This document shows, piece after piece, positions 1 to 12,620 of a stretch of 64,000 nucleotides of DNA. Made by a program: the position numbers and the translations under genes. Within the stretch, counting starts at the first letter, position 1. Each line of letters begins with the position of its first letter. The DNA comes from Papilionanthe hookeriana x Papilionanthe teres. Taxonomy: Eukaryota; Streptophyta; Magnoliopsida; Asparagales; Orchidaceae. The notes below the pieces were generated by a model. The model was not told the origin of the DNA. It made no database searches and saw nothing but the letters and a program-made list of their open reading frames with translations. The stretch spans positions 144,465,165 through 144,529,164 of the forward strand of contig CM040424.1 in the NCBI GenBank assembly GCA_022702705.1. Reading direction: 5' to 3'.

Positions 1-1072
1 TAAAGAGGTGCATTCGGGACTCGTGGCGCTCACCGACCGAGTCCGAAGATGAAAATGAAAATTAAAAGACTAGGGTACTACCGGCCCTCGATGATGACCG
101 ACCGCATGAAAATCGCCAAGAGCCGTCACCAATGCCAAGTGCACGGAGTGGTTCTACACCAACCTCCAAATGTGTTACATCCAACAATCGCGTCGTGGCC
201 ATTTGAATGTTGGGGCACGGATATAGTGGGTCCAATAGAACCACCATCTTCAAAAGGACATCGCTTCATTCTTGCGGCTACGATTACTTTTCCAAGTGGG
301 CAGAGGCGGTTCCACTCGGAGAAGTGAAAGCACACCACGTGCTACGGTTTTTCAAGAACCAAGTTGTCTACCGTTTCGGAGTGCCACGCGAGATTATCTC
401 GGATAATGGGTCAACATTCGAAGCACACAAATCAACAATTTTGTCAGAGACACGGAATCGATCGGCGATATTCAACAATTTACTACCCAAGAGCAAACGG
501 CTCGGTCGAGGCTTTTAATAAAACTCTCGTTCAAATCTTAAAGAAAACTTTGGACGATAATAAGAGAAATTGGCACGAGAAGTTGTTAGAAGCCTTATGG
601 GCCTACCGGACAACCTTCGAACTCCTACTCAAGCTACACCTTATGCTCGGTGTATGGGTCCGAGGCAAGTGTTACCTTTAGAGGTTCGACCTTCCTTCAC
701 TCGAATCGCAGCTTACAAATAAGATCACGACGGAAGAGAATGCCAAATTACGACTAGAAGAATTAGAAAGCCTTGAAGGAAAAGACTTGCACAAGCAGCA
801 GAATTTAGAATTATACCAAGCTAAGATGGTTCAAGCCCATGACAGATCGGGTCCGCCCAAGAACCTTCAAAGTTGGTGACTTAGTTCTCGTTCTCAAGAT
901 ACCTATTCTTGCACACCGCAAGATAGGAGGAAAATTTGAACCCACTGGAAGGACCGTTCGTGGTCAAGCAAGTATACTCGGGAGGTTCCTACCAAGCTAG
1001 TGAATTGCCGTGGAGAACGGCATATGCTTCCGATCAACGGACGATACTTGAAAAAGTATTACGCTACTCGAT
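1..1072 (+). pseudogene. Integrase C-terminal part of pol (element A), degraded
   Basis: Ty3/gypsy integrase joins element cDNA to chromosomal DNA. The HHCC zinc region begins at about 10-150, but the CxxC pair reads SRHQC, so its first cysteine is arginine. The catalytic core shows CWGTDIVGPI near 208-235, IISDNGS at about 393-411 and the glutamate block NGSVEAFNKT (GAG at 508-510) in a shifted frame. The C-terminal part (VGDLVL, PILAHRKIGGKFEP, GPFVV, YSGGSYQ) covers about 870-1010. Several single-base shifts break the frame. The stop at the end of the ...LKKYYAT tail seen in copy B is lost here. Copy B at 15102-16220 is the closest comparison. Confidence 0.85.
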
Positions 1073-1363
1073 GTTTCGAAGGAATGAATTCTTCATCCCT
1101 AGAAGCACGGGCGAAGTAGTTACTTATGACTGGGTCCGAACCCACAATAATAAAAAATGTGCTAAATAAATAAAATCATGATAATAAAGGTTTCCTTGTT
1201 TTCATTTCCATTTCAAGATCTTTTTCCTGATCTTTTCCCACTTCATTCCTGTTAAATTTAAAAATACAAAAAATAATAAAAAAATTGTCTTTAATAAACA
1301 TTTTCTTAATGTTCTTGTTCTCAGTACAGCCCCTGATCCTTTTCCATGTCTTTTCGCAGGGAA
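1073..1363 (+). other. AT-rich intron-like spacer with splice-acceptor-like end
   Basis: No reading frame is visible between the end of integrase and the next ATG. The segment is AT-rich and ends in a pyrimidine-rich run followed by TTTTCGCAG (AG at 1358-1359), five bases before the ATG at 1364. Copies B and C have the same arrangement. This is the layout of an intron 3' part with an acceptor just ahead of a downstream ORF. The donor would lie upstream and cannot be identified here. Splicing is inferred only. Confidence 0.45.
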
Positions 1364-2832
1364 ATGTCGAACGGGCGGTTGGTCCTGAACTTTAGAAATG
1401 GCGTAAGCCTTGCACTCGATGAAAGAGGGTGAAAGATGGAGCGATAATCGAGATTGACTCGGACTTCGCACCAGCAGGCCTACGAGACGAGGAAAGTGAC
1501 TGGATCCCAGTTGACCGAGAGGAACTGCCCGGGCAGACAGTGATGAAAGTGGGTGACCCAAGCCACCAATCCAGCAGCAAGAAAAGAAAGGCAAACATTG
1601 AAGAAGATAAGAAAATCAAGTCTATAGTCACTACAGTAGAGGGCAGGCTTGTCAGCGCAGCGCCCACAGAGATTCAAGAAGTTCGAAGAGCTACTCTCAC
1701 AGCAACGCAACGAAGAAATAAGAATCGCCGTATCCGTAAGATGTTAACCAAACTAGCAGTGGACCAACGCGACGAGGCAGTTGCTACTGCCAGTACGTAC
1801 ACTTCAAGGACACCGGTTCACCAGGAACCTGAAAAAAGGAGGCCAGCTCCTAGGATAACAGAAAGGACCAAGGAAATCTCACAAAGATCAGAAGAAAGAA
1901 GGCTACCACGCTACCAGATAGAACCACCAGTAATGCATGACCTTGTTGCAGAAGCGACCCGGGGATGTCCCGACGGACATCATCCCCGAGGAGCCGAGGT
2001 ATGCAGGAGAACGTGAAGGGATTGAGCCGTATATCCCACAATACATCACCAGGCCTCGCCATTTGCAGATTATTCCGGAATACGAGCTGGAAAGAATGCA
2101 GAATGTCGAAAAGAAAACCTTTGAATACTTCGAGAGAATCAGAGGCAGAAGGATCAATATACTAGAATGCCTCGAGCTACATACGTACGTATTCACGAAT
2201 ATGAACAACAACAAATCGTGGACTGCATCCAGGATTTGAAAAGAATGGGCCGAGCGGGCCGCCTAAGAGAAAACACCTACTCAGAACCCCGGAGATGGAT
2301 GCCAGGGAAAGGAAGAATTACAATACAATGTGGATGCTGTTACAACTTTGCGGAAGACAGGAAGGGACACCCTCCGGGAATACTCCGTCATGGCCAAGTG
2401 GATCCGGTGCCATTAGTCATCAAGAGAATGGTAAAAAGATTGATAACATGGAGGGTACCGCCGACAGATTGCATACCCAATAGCTGCATTATTAACATTT
2501 ACAAGCAAGGTGACCGCATACCCCCGCACATAGATCACCACGACTTTGTCGGACCTTTCGCACGACCTCTTTCCTAAACGAGTGTAACATCATGTTCGGA
2601 TCCGACCTCCGGATAGCAGGCCCGAGTGAGTTCCGAGGGCCGGTGAAGATACCATTGCCGTAGGTTCCGTCATGATACCGAAGGGTAACGGAGCGGATAT
2701 CGCTAAGCATTGCATATCGGGAGTACCGATGAAGCGAATCTCGGTTACTTTCGGGAGGATGGATGTCGGGAAGACACCTTACCATTTCCAGCCGGACCCG
2801 GAGCTAGAGAGCCTCCGCCTTACGAGCCGTGA
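1364..2832 (+). pseudogene. Captured AlkB-like (ALKBH9/10-type) dioxygenase ORF, copy A, frameshifted
   Basis: AlkB-family 2-oxoglutarate/Fe(II) dioxygenases oxidatively remove methyl groups from nucleic acids; plant ALKBH9/ALKBH10 act on m6A in RNA. The protein begins MSNGRLVLNFRNG. About 240 residues of charged, unrecognised sequence follow, then a host-like lead-in (ELERMQNVEKKT, GRRINILE) and the catalytic domain (about 2160-2800). Landmarks are WMPGKGRITIQCGCCYNF, IPPHIDHHDFVGPF with HxD at 2527-2535, FGSDLRI, GNGADIAKHC with the distal His at 2708-2710, and KRISVTF. The second arginine of RxxxxxR is glycine (2752-2754), so the 2OG site looks damaged. Frameshifts are visible near 1420, 1960, 2170, 2560, 2650 and 2810. 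The aligned stop is at 2830-2832. No introns interrupt the domain, which suggests capture through mRNA. Confidence 0.88.
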
Positions 2833-3699
2833 GCTACATGGAAAATATCACACCTCCAATGTACATCCATACGACATCCTTGCCAAGGATGGCTTGGAAG
2901 GTGATGTTGTTGACCATGTACCCCACTATTCAGACATGGATATTTGACAGATGCTTCTTTGGATGGATCGGCAAAGATCATACATAGTCTGTTTTGAGTC
3001 TACATGGATTGTATGAGATTTATTCCAGATCGAGTTGTATGATGTATCTTCGACATGATTGGAATGAAAGTGACCATGTCACATTTTTGGCCTTCACCTC
3101 TTTTGTGCAAATTGACTGAGAAACACCATTAAAGTTAAATGAACTTCGAACAAAGAACAGAAAAGAAACAAAAAGAATAAAAGAAAACTTTCCTTAAAAA
3201 TCTAAAAATGATGAACACCAAATTCACATGAACATTAAATAAACAATAAAATAAAATTTGAATCATTAAAGAACAAACAAAATGATCACAAATTTTAAAT
3301 CAAATTTTAAATTCAATCTTTCCAAATTACAAATCAAATCTCAATCAAATTTCAAATTCAATCCTTCCAAATCTCAAATCAAATTTCAAATCAAATTTCA
3401 ATCGAGTTCAAACTCAACCTTCCAAATCTGAAATCCAATCCGTTCTACCCTCTCCCTTGTCTGGGATGGAAGCGGTTGATTCCATTGACACGGATCGAAT
3501 CTGATGGCGATGAATTATATCCAATCCAAACCAGTAACTTCCGATCAACCCTGTTGAATGGGATATGTAGCATCTACATATTCCCTCCTAATCTATTTCC
3601 TTCCATGAAAGTCTTTTACAACTTTCATGAAATTCTCGAAACACCAAAATTCCACACCTTTTAAATCAACACTACAAATCTTTGCAAAGTCAATGACTA
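2833..3699 (+). other. 3' untranslated segment between AlkB ORF and tandem array (element A)
   Basis: Noncoding in every frame examined. It is clearly alignable with 17989-18590 (copy B) and, for its first 300 bp, with 46738-47060 (copy C), including ACCATGTCACATTTTTGGCC and GTGCAAATTGACTG. It then becomes A-rich with short CAAATC/TCAAATTT repeats from about 3290. Shared position and sequence identify it as the start of the element's 3' untranslated region. Confidence 0.7.
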
Positions 3700-5110
3700 T
3701 TCAAAATAAAACTTTTGGGGTCGAGGATTTTACGTCCGAGACTGCATTGCTTTAGGATTCTTTCCCTATTGCAATGAAATACATCAAAAATCAAACTTTT
3801 GGGGTTGAGGATTTTACATCCGAGACTGCATTGCTTTAGGTTCTTTCCCTATTGCAATGAAATACATCAAAATCAAACTTTTGGGGTCGAGGATTTTACA
3901 TCCGAGACTGCATTGCTTTAGGTTCTTTCCCTATCGCAATGAAATACATCAAAATTCAGACTTTTGGGGTTGAGGATTTTACATCCGAGACTGCATTGCT
4001 TTAGGTTCTTTCCCTATCGCAATGAAATACATCAAAATTCAGACTTTTGGGGTTGAGGATTTTACATCAGAGACTGCATTGCTTTAGGTTCTTTCCCTAT
4101 CGCAATGAAATACATCAAAAATCAAACTTTTGGGGATGAGGATTTTACATCCGAGACTGCATTGCTTTAGGTTCTTTCCCTATTGCAATGAAATACATCA
4201 AAATTAATCTTTTGGGGTCGAGGATTTTACATCCGAGACTGCATTGCTTTAGGTTCTTTCCCTATCGCAATGAAATACATCAAAATCAAACTTTTGGGGT
4301 TGAGGATTTTACATCCGAGACCGCATTGCTTTAGGATTCTTTCTCTATCGCAATGAAATACATCAAAATCAAACTTTTGGGGTCGAGGATTTTACATCCG
4401 AGACCGCATCGCTTTAGGATTCTTTCCCTATCGCAATGAAATACATCAAAATCAAATTCTTGGGGTCGAGGATTTTACATCCGAGATCGCATTGCTTTAG
4501 GATTCTTTCCCTATCGTAATGAAATACATCAAAATGCAATGAAATACATCAAAATCAAATTCTTGGGGTTGAGGATTTTACATCCGAGACTGCATTGCTT
4601 TAGGATTCTTTCCCTATCGCAATGAAATACATCAAAACCAAATTCTTGGGGTCGAGGATTTTACATCCGAGACCGCATTGCTTTGGATTCTTTCCCTATC
4701 GCAATGAAATACATCAAAATCAAATTCTTGGGGTTGAGGATTTTACATCCGAGACTGCATTGCTTTAGGATTCTTTCCCTATCGAAATGAAATACATCAA
4801 AATCAAATTCTTGGGGTTGAGGATTTTACATCCGAGACTGCATTGCTTTAGGATTCTTTCCCTATCGCAATGAAATACATCAAAATCAAATTCTTGGGGT
4901 CGAGGATTTTACATCCGAGACTCGCATTGCTTTAGGATTCTTTCCCTATCGCAATGAAATACATCAAAATCAAATTCTTGGGGTCAAGGATTTTACATCC
5001 GAGACTGCATTGCTTTAGGATTCTTTCCCTATTGCAATGAAATACACCAAAATCAAACTCTTGAGGTTAAGGATTTTACATCCGATACCGCATTGCTCTG
5101 AGATTTCTCC
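3700..5110 (+). repeat. 82-bp tandem array in element A 3' region (about 17 units)
   Basis: Direct repeats of 81-83 bp. Each unit carries CTTTTGGGG, GAGGATTTTACATCCGAGAC, TGCATTGCTTTAGG and TTTCCCTATCGCAATG. The spacing was read from successive GCAATGAAAT occurrences at 3771, 3854 and 3936. Units differ by a few substitutions and drift toward the right end (TGCTCTGAGATTTCTCC). There are no unique spacers, so this is not a CRISPR-like array. Long tandem arrays between coding region and 3' LTR are known for plant Tat/Ogre-type elements and can seed satellite DNA. Confidence 0.9.
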
Positions 5111-5533
5111 TCATTGCAATGATTCAATCCAATCAATTCAATTTTCTTTTGAGGTTGAAGATGTTACATCTAAAACCTCAAAATTCCATTTTCAAATCAA
5201 ATCCCTTCAATTTAATTTTGACAAACTTCAATTTAAATTAAAACTCCAATTTGAAATCTAAGCTCACACATCAAAACTTAAATTGAAACAAAATAAAATC
5301 TAAATTGAAATTTCCCAGCATCATGTGATTTGGGATTCACCTCCTTTTCCTTTCCCGCCGAGAGTTCGGGATCTCCGGCCTCGTAGATATACTTGACACT
5401 CCCCAGCAGAAACTCTTCTACTTCCTCCTAAGTTTGTCACTTGGACATCTGTGTTGGTTTTGTTGATCTTTTCGGTCAACGCTAATACGCGCGGTGTGCT
5501 TGTTTAGCTCACCACACCTATTGGGGGTCCATT
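5111..5533 (+). other. Pre-LTR segment with candidate polypurine tract
   Basis: Noncoding sequence shared with 19640-20075 (B) and 48200-48503 (C), including CACCTCCTTTTCC, CCAAGTTTGTCACTTGGAC-like sequence, GTCAACGCTAATACGCGCGG and GTCCATT just before the LTR. TTGGGGGTCC at 5521-5530 lies directly upstream of the LTR and is the best candidate for the polypurine tract that primes plus-strand DNA, although it is short. The assignment rests on position only. Confidence 0.5.
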
Positions 5534-7887
5534 TGTTGACCTCATTTTTGATGAGGTCTTCTCTTCTTCTTTTTAGTACTTAGGATCTAGCCTTAGGCTT
5601 TTCCTTTGACTATCTTAGAGGACTAGAGTTAGGATCCACCACTTAGAAATTCAAACCACTTCTTAACTCCCTGCAAACTCTACAAGCTTGACTATAGACC
5701 CCTAATCACCTAGAGGGTTGAAATCAAATGTGGAAGTTTAAAGGATGAGTTCCTATAGGACTCTTTGGCCTTAACACTGCCCTGGGTGGCCTGGTCTGGT
5801 GAAGGGCTGAATTACACACACACTACATTTATACACTACACTTTCACACACCTATACCTAACTTGACCTCCTGACTCATGTAGGTGATTCACATGGATGG
5901 TCCTTAACCCCTGATCCTTTGCTAAGAGGGTTAGGAACAACATATTGGATGCCTCAAATGAGTCCCTTCATGGCTCATGTGGGCTTGATATGGCTTCATG
6001 GCTCAACCAAAATGATTTCATTCCATTTATATTCACCCAATCTTCATTTTTCCAAATTTTCAATTTTTGACCCCGGGACCCTACATCCGCTAAACTTACC
6101 CAAAACCCTCGAAACTACCCAAAATTTGCAAAATCACCTAAATTGCCCAAAATTCCTCAAAACCATTCCCAAACATTTCCACATCACTCAAATTGACCAT
6201 CCATACCCAAAAATACCCCCCAATACCCTCCAGATACCCAAAATACCCCCCTTCACCCAAAAATCCAAAAATTCAGAAAATTCCCAGAAAATTTCAGAAA
6301 ATCCCAAATATTACCAATTTCATTTTGTCCAACTACACCATGGGCCAATTTTGCCAATTTACCCCACTTTTATCAAAACCCCCAATTTGACCCATTTTAA
6401 CCCTAAGTGAACCCAATGTCAAACCAAACCTACCCAATTTACCCAAATTCTGGTCCAATTCAATTCTAAACTTCAATTCAACATTCCCAACACCAATCTA
6501 GACCAAATCCAAAGTCCAATTTGATTGACATTTGGATCCAATTTCACTTTTGGCCTTAAAGCCCAATTTGGACCCATGACCCAAACCTAACCCAAACTCA
6601 CCCAATTCAACTCCAATTAACCCCAAATCTTTTCCAAACCTTCCTTAACATTCCCACAAACAAAATACTAACATGATTTGCCCAACATTTAGACCCAAAC
6701 CCCACTTAAATTCAACCCAAGACCAATAAGCCCAATTTTGACCTAAACCCAAACCTAACCCAAATGAGCCCAAACCCCAAAATCAAAACCCAACTAAAGC
6801 CAAAAACTCTTTCAAACACTCCCATAAACATTTCCCAACATTTATTTTACACCAATTTCAACCCTAGCCCAACATTGGCCCAAGTTAGCCCAATTTGACC
6901 TATATTGGCCCATTCACCAAAGAAGCCCAAATCCAACCCAATTCAAACCCAAATCATGCCAAACTCATTTCAAATCACTCATGACATATACCTAAACCAA
7001 ACCCAACAATTATTTGGCCCAAACTTCTACAAAATTCCCATCCATGAATTCATTTTGAAACTTAAAAACCCACTTACATGAAACCTTCCTAAAGCCCATC
7101 TTCACCAAAATCCAATGGGCTAAAATCAATCCAAAGCCCATATGACAATTCTTCTCATCATGCCCTTAATTAAAATCAATCCCTAAGTTTGAAAATTCAT
7201 CATGAAGCCATTCCAAATTAAGCCCCATACAAATTCCCAACAAAATACCAAAATTTTTCTTAAATCCATTTCCATGAAATTGACTTAACTTTTCCCAAGC
7301 CAAAGGAGAGCCATGAAGCCATGCATGAGCCACATGGGAGCCATGAGAGCCATGGAATCTACTTTCCACCTCACGATACCCAAGATGGCAAGAGGAGGAG
7401 GCCCTTTCCATATTCTCTTAAGAGTGATTAACCACTTCCATGACTCCACTAAACCATGCTTAAACTTTATTGTACTTGGATTGTGACTTAACCCCACTAA
7501 TCAAGCTGAGCCAAGTGACTTTCCCTTCAGCCCAAATTGGCCTTGGAGGGTGAACCTAACCCAAAACCAAGGGTTGACCCATTTAGACCCAAAACTAGCC
7601 CTTTCCCATTCCATTTTGATTCAACCCCTTTACACATGTCCATGGCCAATTGATCGCACAAACCTCCAGCCCCGACCCACCCGGACTCGAGGGTGACCCA
7701 TGCCTCGCCGGCCACCGCCCGGATCTCCGGAAAACACCATGGCCGAGAGCTCACATGTGAGCCCAAACTTGGAATTCTCACCTACCGAGTCGCTCCATCC
7801 CCGGTGGCTATTGTAGGCTGTTCTTCTCTTGCCAAGAGCAGCTGATCCCAAGCCCTAACTCTCCCTGGGAGGCCCTCCACCCTCTCC

Positions 7888-7895
7888 TATTTAAA
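7888..7895 (+). promoter_or_regulatory. TATA box of LTR1
   Basis: TATTTAAA in the context CTCCTATTTAAACACC, conserved at the matching place in all four LTRs. It predicts transcription start, and so the U3/R border, about 30 bp downstream. It lies about 2.35 kb into the LTR. Activity is not shown. Confidence 0.6.
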
Positions 7896-8474
7896 CACCA
7901 CCCCTCTCGGCCATGAGAAGTGCTGAACCAGATCTTACTGAAACTCGCCAAAATTGTTCCAGAACACTCTCCATACTTAGAGCAGTTGATCACCAGTGAC
8001 AATTTGCCCTAATCCCCACCAACGAGCCCAATTTCTCGACCAAAATTCCACCCAAAACCAGGACACTTCTCCACAGTGGATCAATCCTCAAATTGATTGG
8101 TCCTACACCTTCACCAGACCAAGAGAAGGAGTCCACCAGCAAAAGCCCCCTCTCCAGGCCACCCATCTGTTCCAGACTCCAAGCTTTGTGATCAGCTGTG
8201 GTCGAAATCATACCTAGGCGATTCATCAGACCAGGAGACTTCATCTGGAGCTTGCTGGGATCCAATCGAAGGTGACACAACCCTCAGATTGAAGCCACAC
8301 TTCTCCGAGCAAAGGTATGAGCTAATTCTTCATCCCGAGCTTCCGGAGATTCTCCTTTTCAAATGCTTTAATTTCAATGCATGATCACCGTATGGATGTG
8401 TTCGTCTCTTCAAGACGAATCCATAGAGCATAAGAACACAAAAATCCATTGAGTATTGAGTAAGATATTAGGGA

Positions 8475-8690
8475 TTTAGTGTGGACGGCTCTCGGGTGAG
8501 GACGCTTGGGGACGATGAAAGGATGCCGTCCATTTAATACACGCGCGGACGGACGGCCAGGATCGCGTCGGATCAGGAAATGGAACGACACAGCGGGGCC
8601 CCGGAGCGCAGAGTCAGATGGCGGCGTCGAACCAGAACGTGCCGCGTGGCCGTTCGGAGATGCCGAGGATGACAAGGCGCCACGTGGATA
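8475..8690 (+). other. CpG-rich island inside LTR1
   Basis: About 215 bp of GC- and CpG-rich sequence (ACACGCGCGGACGG, GGATCGCGTCGG, GGCGCCACGTGG) between two AT-rich blocks. It ends with an ACGT-core G-box-like CACGTGG and GGATAAATAG. Equivalent islands occur at about 22195-22410, 40920-41110 (reverse) and 51480-51700. It lies 0.6-0.8 kb downstream of the TATA box. It could be a regulatory element or a second promoter; neither is demonstrated. Confidence 0.5.
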
Positions 8691-10494
8691 AATAGAAAAT
8701 TAGGGTATTTTTCTATTTATTTAATTCCCCTAAACTTCAAAAATCCATAACTTTGTGTAGGAAAATCAGAAAAATAAAATAAAAATACCCTCTTGCTCAG
8801 TGAACAGAGGAGAATAATGTGGAAAAGAAATTATCTAATTTCATCAATTATTTTATTTTTAATGATTTATTTACCCTCTGCATTCTTTTAATTCTCCATG
8901 CATATAGGAAATTCACCATGGCATGAGACCATAGGGCTTTTGAAGCCTCCGAATTTGGGAACATTCCCTGAATTTTCCAAAGTCAGAGGCCATCCCTATG
9001 AGAAGTTATTGATTTTTCAAATTCATGTTGCTGTTTTGAGTATTTTAAATCTAATAATTAGCATATTATGAAATAAATTCTAGGAAAATTTGGTGATGTC
9101 TCTTATGACCAGAGGACCCTAGGAAAAATAGGTTTTGAATTAGTTTATTTAAAATAACCCTAATTGGCTTAAACACCCAAAATATCTCCCTAATTAATTA
9201 GAGTTAACCATATATGAAATTGACTTGAAATCAATTCTCCACTGACCTTTAGGATCAGAGGAACACACCAAAAAAATTTGAAGTCAATTGGACTTGGTTA
9301 GCCCTACTAAATGGGTTGATTAAGCCATTTAGCCATTCTAAACTTTAAAAATTCATAACTTTCAAAATACCTTTCAAAAATTCACCAAATTGGTTTTGGA
9401 GCCTCTCTGATATTAGGGGAATTTAAGAAAATTAAAATTTCAATTTTCTAAAAAAGTTGATTTTTTAGTATTATTTTAATATTTTAATAATTAAAAAATA
9501 ATAAAAATCACAAAAATAATAAAATTCACCAAAATGTCACATTTTGAATTTTAATCACTTAGGAACAAATCCCATATTTTTCTTAGGTTTATTTAATGAG
9601 ATATTAAATTTTAAAGCCCTAGGGTAATTTTAAAATTAAAAAAATGTATTTTCTAGCATTTTCACTAAAATAATTATAATAAATCAAAGAAAAATCAGAA
9701 AATTACAAAATTGATTCTCTGATTTCCTTGATATCAGAGAGATTTTTGAAAAATATAAAATTCATTTTTCAACCCTTATTTTATTTTTAAATTAATTAAT
9801 ACTCCAAAATTTAAAATAATTATAATAAAAATAATATATTTTAAAAAATCACCAAAATTGGTCCAAGTGGTCCTCTGGTCATTAGGAATGTCCCATAATT
9901 TTCTTAAGGACAAAAACATTCCCTTGGTCATATTATTAAATTTTCCTTGGAAATCTCTATTTTCCACCAAAAATAATTACAAAAATAACTTAAATACAGA
10001 AAAATCACATTTTCTCTTCTCATGTCTTTATTGGCATATGAGTGAAGTCACATAAAAATTTCAAGTTCATTTAAGCTCAATTTAGTGAGTTATGAAATTA
10101 TTAAGCTTGAAGGGCAAAATGGTAATTAAAAAAATTTAACCCTTAATTAAAATTTTAGGTTTAATAAAATTAACAAGTAAAATATTTGATCTTAATCTGA
10201 TTTGGATGATTGAAACTTAAATAATTAAAGGGTAGCAACCTACTAAACAATTTTAAATAATTGAAATAAACCTTAATTAAATAATTGATTAAATTTGGAA
10301 GAATAATAAAATTAGAATTATTAAATAGGGATATTATTAGGAAGAGATATGTTCTTTAATTTAAAAATCCCTAAATTAATCATCTCAATAATATTTAATT
10401 CTTAATTACAATGATTTAAGATGTTAATGGACTTAATTATTAAATTAAAAGAAAAGAAAAAAGTTAAAATTATTAAACTCTTTTTTTTAAATTT

Positions 10495-10885
10495 TCAATT
10501 AAATTAAAATTAAAAATAAAATTAAATTAAAGATTAAATTAAATTAAATCAAACAAATTAACTAAATTAAATTAAATTAAATAAATAAATTAAATTAAAA
10601 TAAATAAAATAAATTAAATTAAGTTAAATAAATAAATTAAATTAAGTTAAATTAAACTAAATTAAATTAAAAAATATTAAATTAAATTAAATTAAATTAA
10701 ATTAAAACATATTAAATTAAATTAAAATTAAATTAAAATTAAATCAAATTAAAGGAAATTAAATCAAATTAAACTAAATTAATTTAACATCAAGTCAAAC
10801 TAAATTGAATTAAATCAAAATTAAATTAAAATTAAAACTAAACCAAATTAAATTAAATTAAAGTTAAATTAGATTGAATTAAATA
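10495..10885 (+). repeat. TAAAT-type microsatellite in LTR1
   Basis: Imperfect repeats of AAATT/TAAAT. Matching tracts sit at about 24170-24610 (LTR2), 38975-39175 (LTR3, reverse) and 53420-53625 (LTR4). Copy length varies between LTRs. No coding potential. Confidence 0.85.
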
Positions 10886-12620
10886 ATATCACCTAAGACA
10901 TAAAGAAATTAAATATAAAACAACTTGAACACTATTCCAAATTTAAATCCGATAACTGAAGTTAAACTAAATCACAAACCATTTGAACACCAATTTGCCA
11001 TCAAAAACTTTGATTATCATAACTCCTAAACGAAACATTAAATGAAATGTTACTTCACTTATAGGACATTCAAATGTCCTAGTTCACTGAGCAAGATAAC
11101 AAAACTCGAATTCCCGGACGATTAATTCATTTGTATGATTAAATCCATTTGGACTTAAAACAATCCTATCAATATTGAAAAGATGTTTAAGATTCTTCTT
11201 AAGCACTTCCTCAGTATGATAGTATACTCATAAGAACAATTGAATTTAATTATTCTTTGATGAAGAAAATCGTCCTCAAACCAAAACACAAGAACCTAGA
11301 CCCCATAGGAAATGTCTAGTTATAGGATTAGGAATTTGGTAGAAAACCATAACCCTTCCCTTAGCTTTACCTAGGAACTTGCTTGAATATTCTAATTGTG
11401 TTTTAAGTGCAGCTTGGGATGACGGGAAGACCCTCCGGTATGCTTTTATTTTATTGCAATTTACCTTATTGCAATTTATTTAATCGCATCGCACTTACTT
11501 TTCTTGCATGATAAACAACCGTTGCATGAAAACCCACACCTCTAGGGTAGCCCCTAAAACCGAAACCAAAACTAAATTAAAAGTCATTGCAAGATAAAAT
11601 TCACCGCCACAACATTTCAAAATATAAAACAACTCAAAATTTCACAAACAGAACACAAAACTACAACTACAACTAAATTAAAACGTCTCGTTAGATGATC
11701 CGGAATACCTCGGATGATGTAACCTACGTGTTGCTAACGGGATTTCCCACGGTCTAAATGAAAGTGTGGAACTCATTCGATCGAGTTTAGCAAATTCATC
11801 TGGACTAAGTGAATCCGATAAAAAATAACGATGCCGGAAGGATGGAACCATGAGATCTTAACCGGTGTCGTTATAATCAACTTTAAGATTTGTTTTAATT
11901 AAAATACAAAAAAAAACACTTGGAAATTAAGATTCTCTCTAAACCAAAACACTTTTCTCATCTCCTGATTTATGACTTCTAAAACTAAACCTCTGCAACA
12001 ACAAGGAGCTCGGAGCATGGTGGGCAGCCCGGCCATCGTCATCAGTAAAACTTGAATCTACATCAGCAAAACATTCCTAGAATTAAACAACAAAGCCACA
12101 GGACTTCGAGGTAGTTTGCCTAGTGCAACATAAATTCTTAACCTTTTGTTAGGCATTTGCATTGCAAATTAAGCCCTAACCGGACTTAGGATTCCGAGGT
12201 AGTCGTTCGGTACGACATAAACCCTCATAACTTCTAGGCTATTTGTATGATTCTATCATATAAATATAAGTCCTAATTAATTAAAATTGGCAAGATTGAA
12301 ATACTAAATAAACATTAGGATTTTCCTAAATTCAAGCCAAACAATAGGATAGTCGGGAAATTACCGAAGTTCGCTTCGAATCTGTGATTTCTCCTACTTT
12401 TCTTCCTTTGAATTCCCAAAACAAAATGTCCCAAATTTGATCCATTCCCTATTGAAATTCCAAAATTCAATCCTTTGAAAACCTTAAACTTTGAAATTAT
12501 TGAGAGCGAAATTACTGATTGTTATCGAGAGTTTTCTTAGGTGATTCCCATCACTTAAGATGTAATTAACTATAGGGGCTTGCCCTTATAGGGAATTTTA
12601 AAGAACCCAGGTAATATAAA

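Noticed and set aside
1364..2832. AlkB sequence as an ordinary host gene or processed pseudogene sitting between elements
   Set aside because: The same ORF occurs at the same place after integrase in three divergent copies, with shared spacer and 3' untranslated sequence, so it belongs to the element.
3700..5110. Regular ~82-bp repeats resembling a CRISPR array
   Set aside because: Units are contiguous direct repeats with no unique spacers, and they lie in the 3' region of a plant retrotransposon.
5919..8690. Numerous open frames of 60-160 codons in the CA-rich U3 and CpG island, also on the minus strand
   Set aside because: They overlap each other on both strands, are not conserved between LTR copies and have low-complexity composition.
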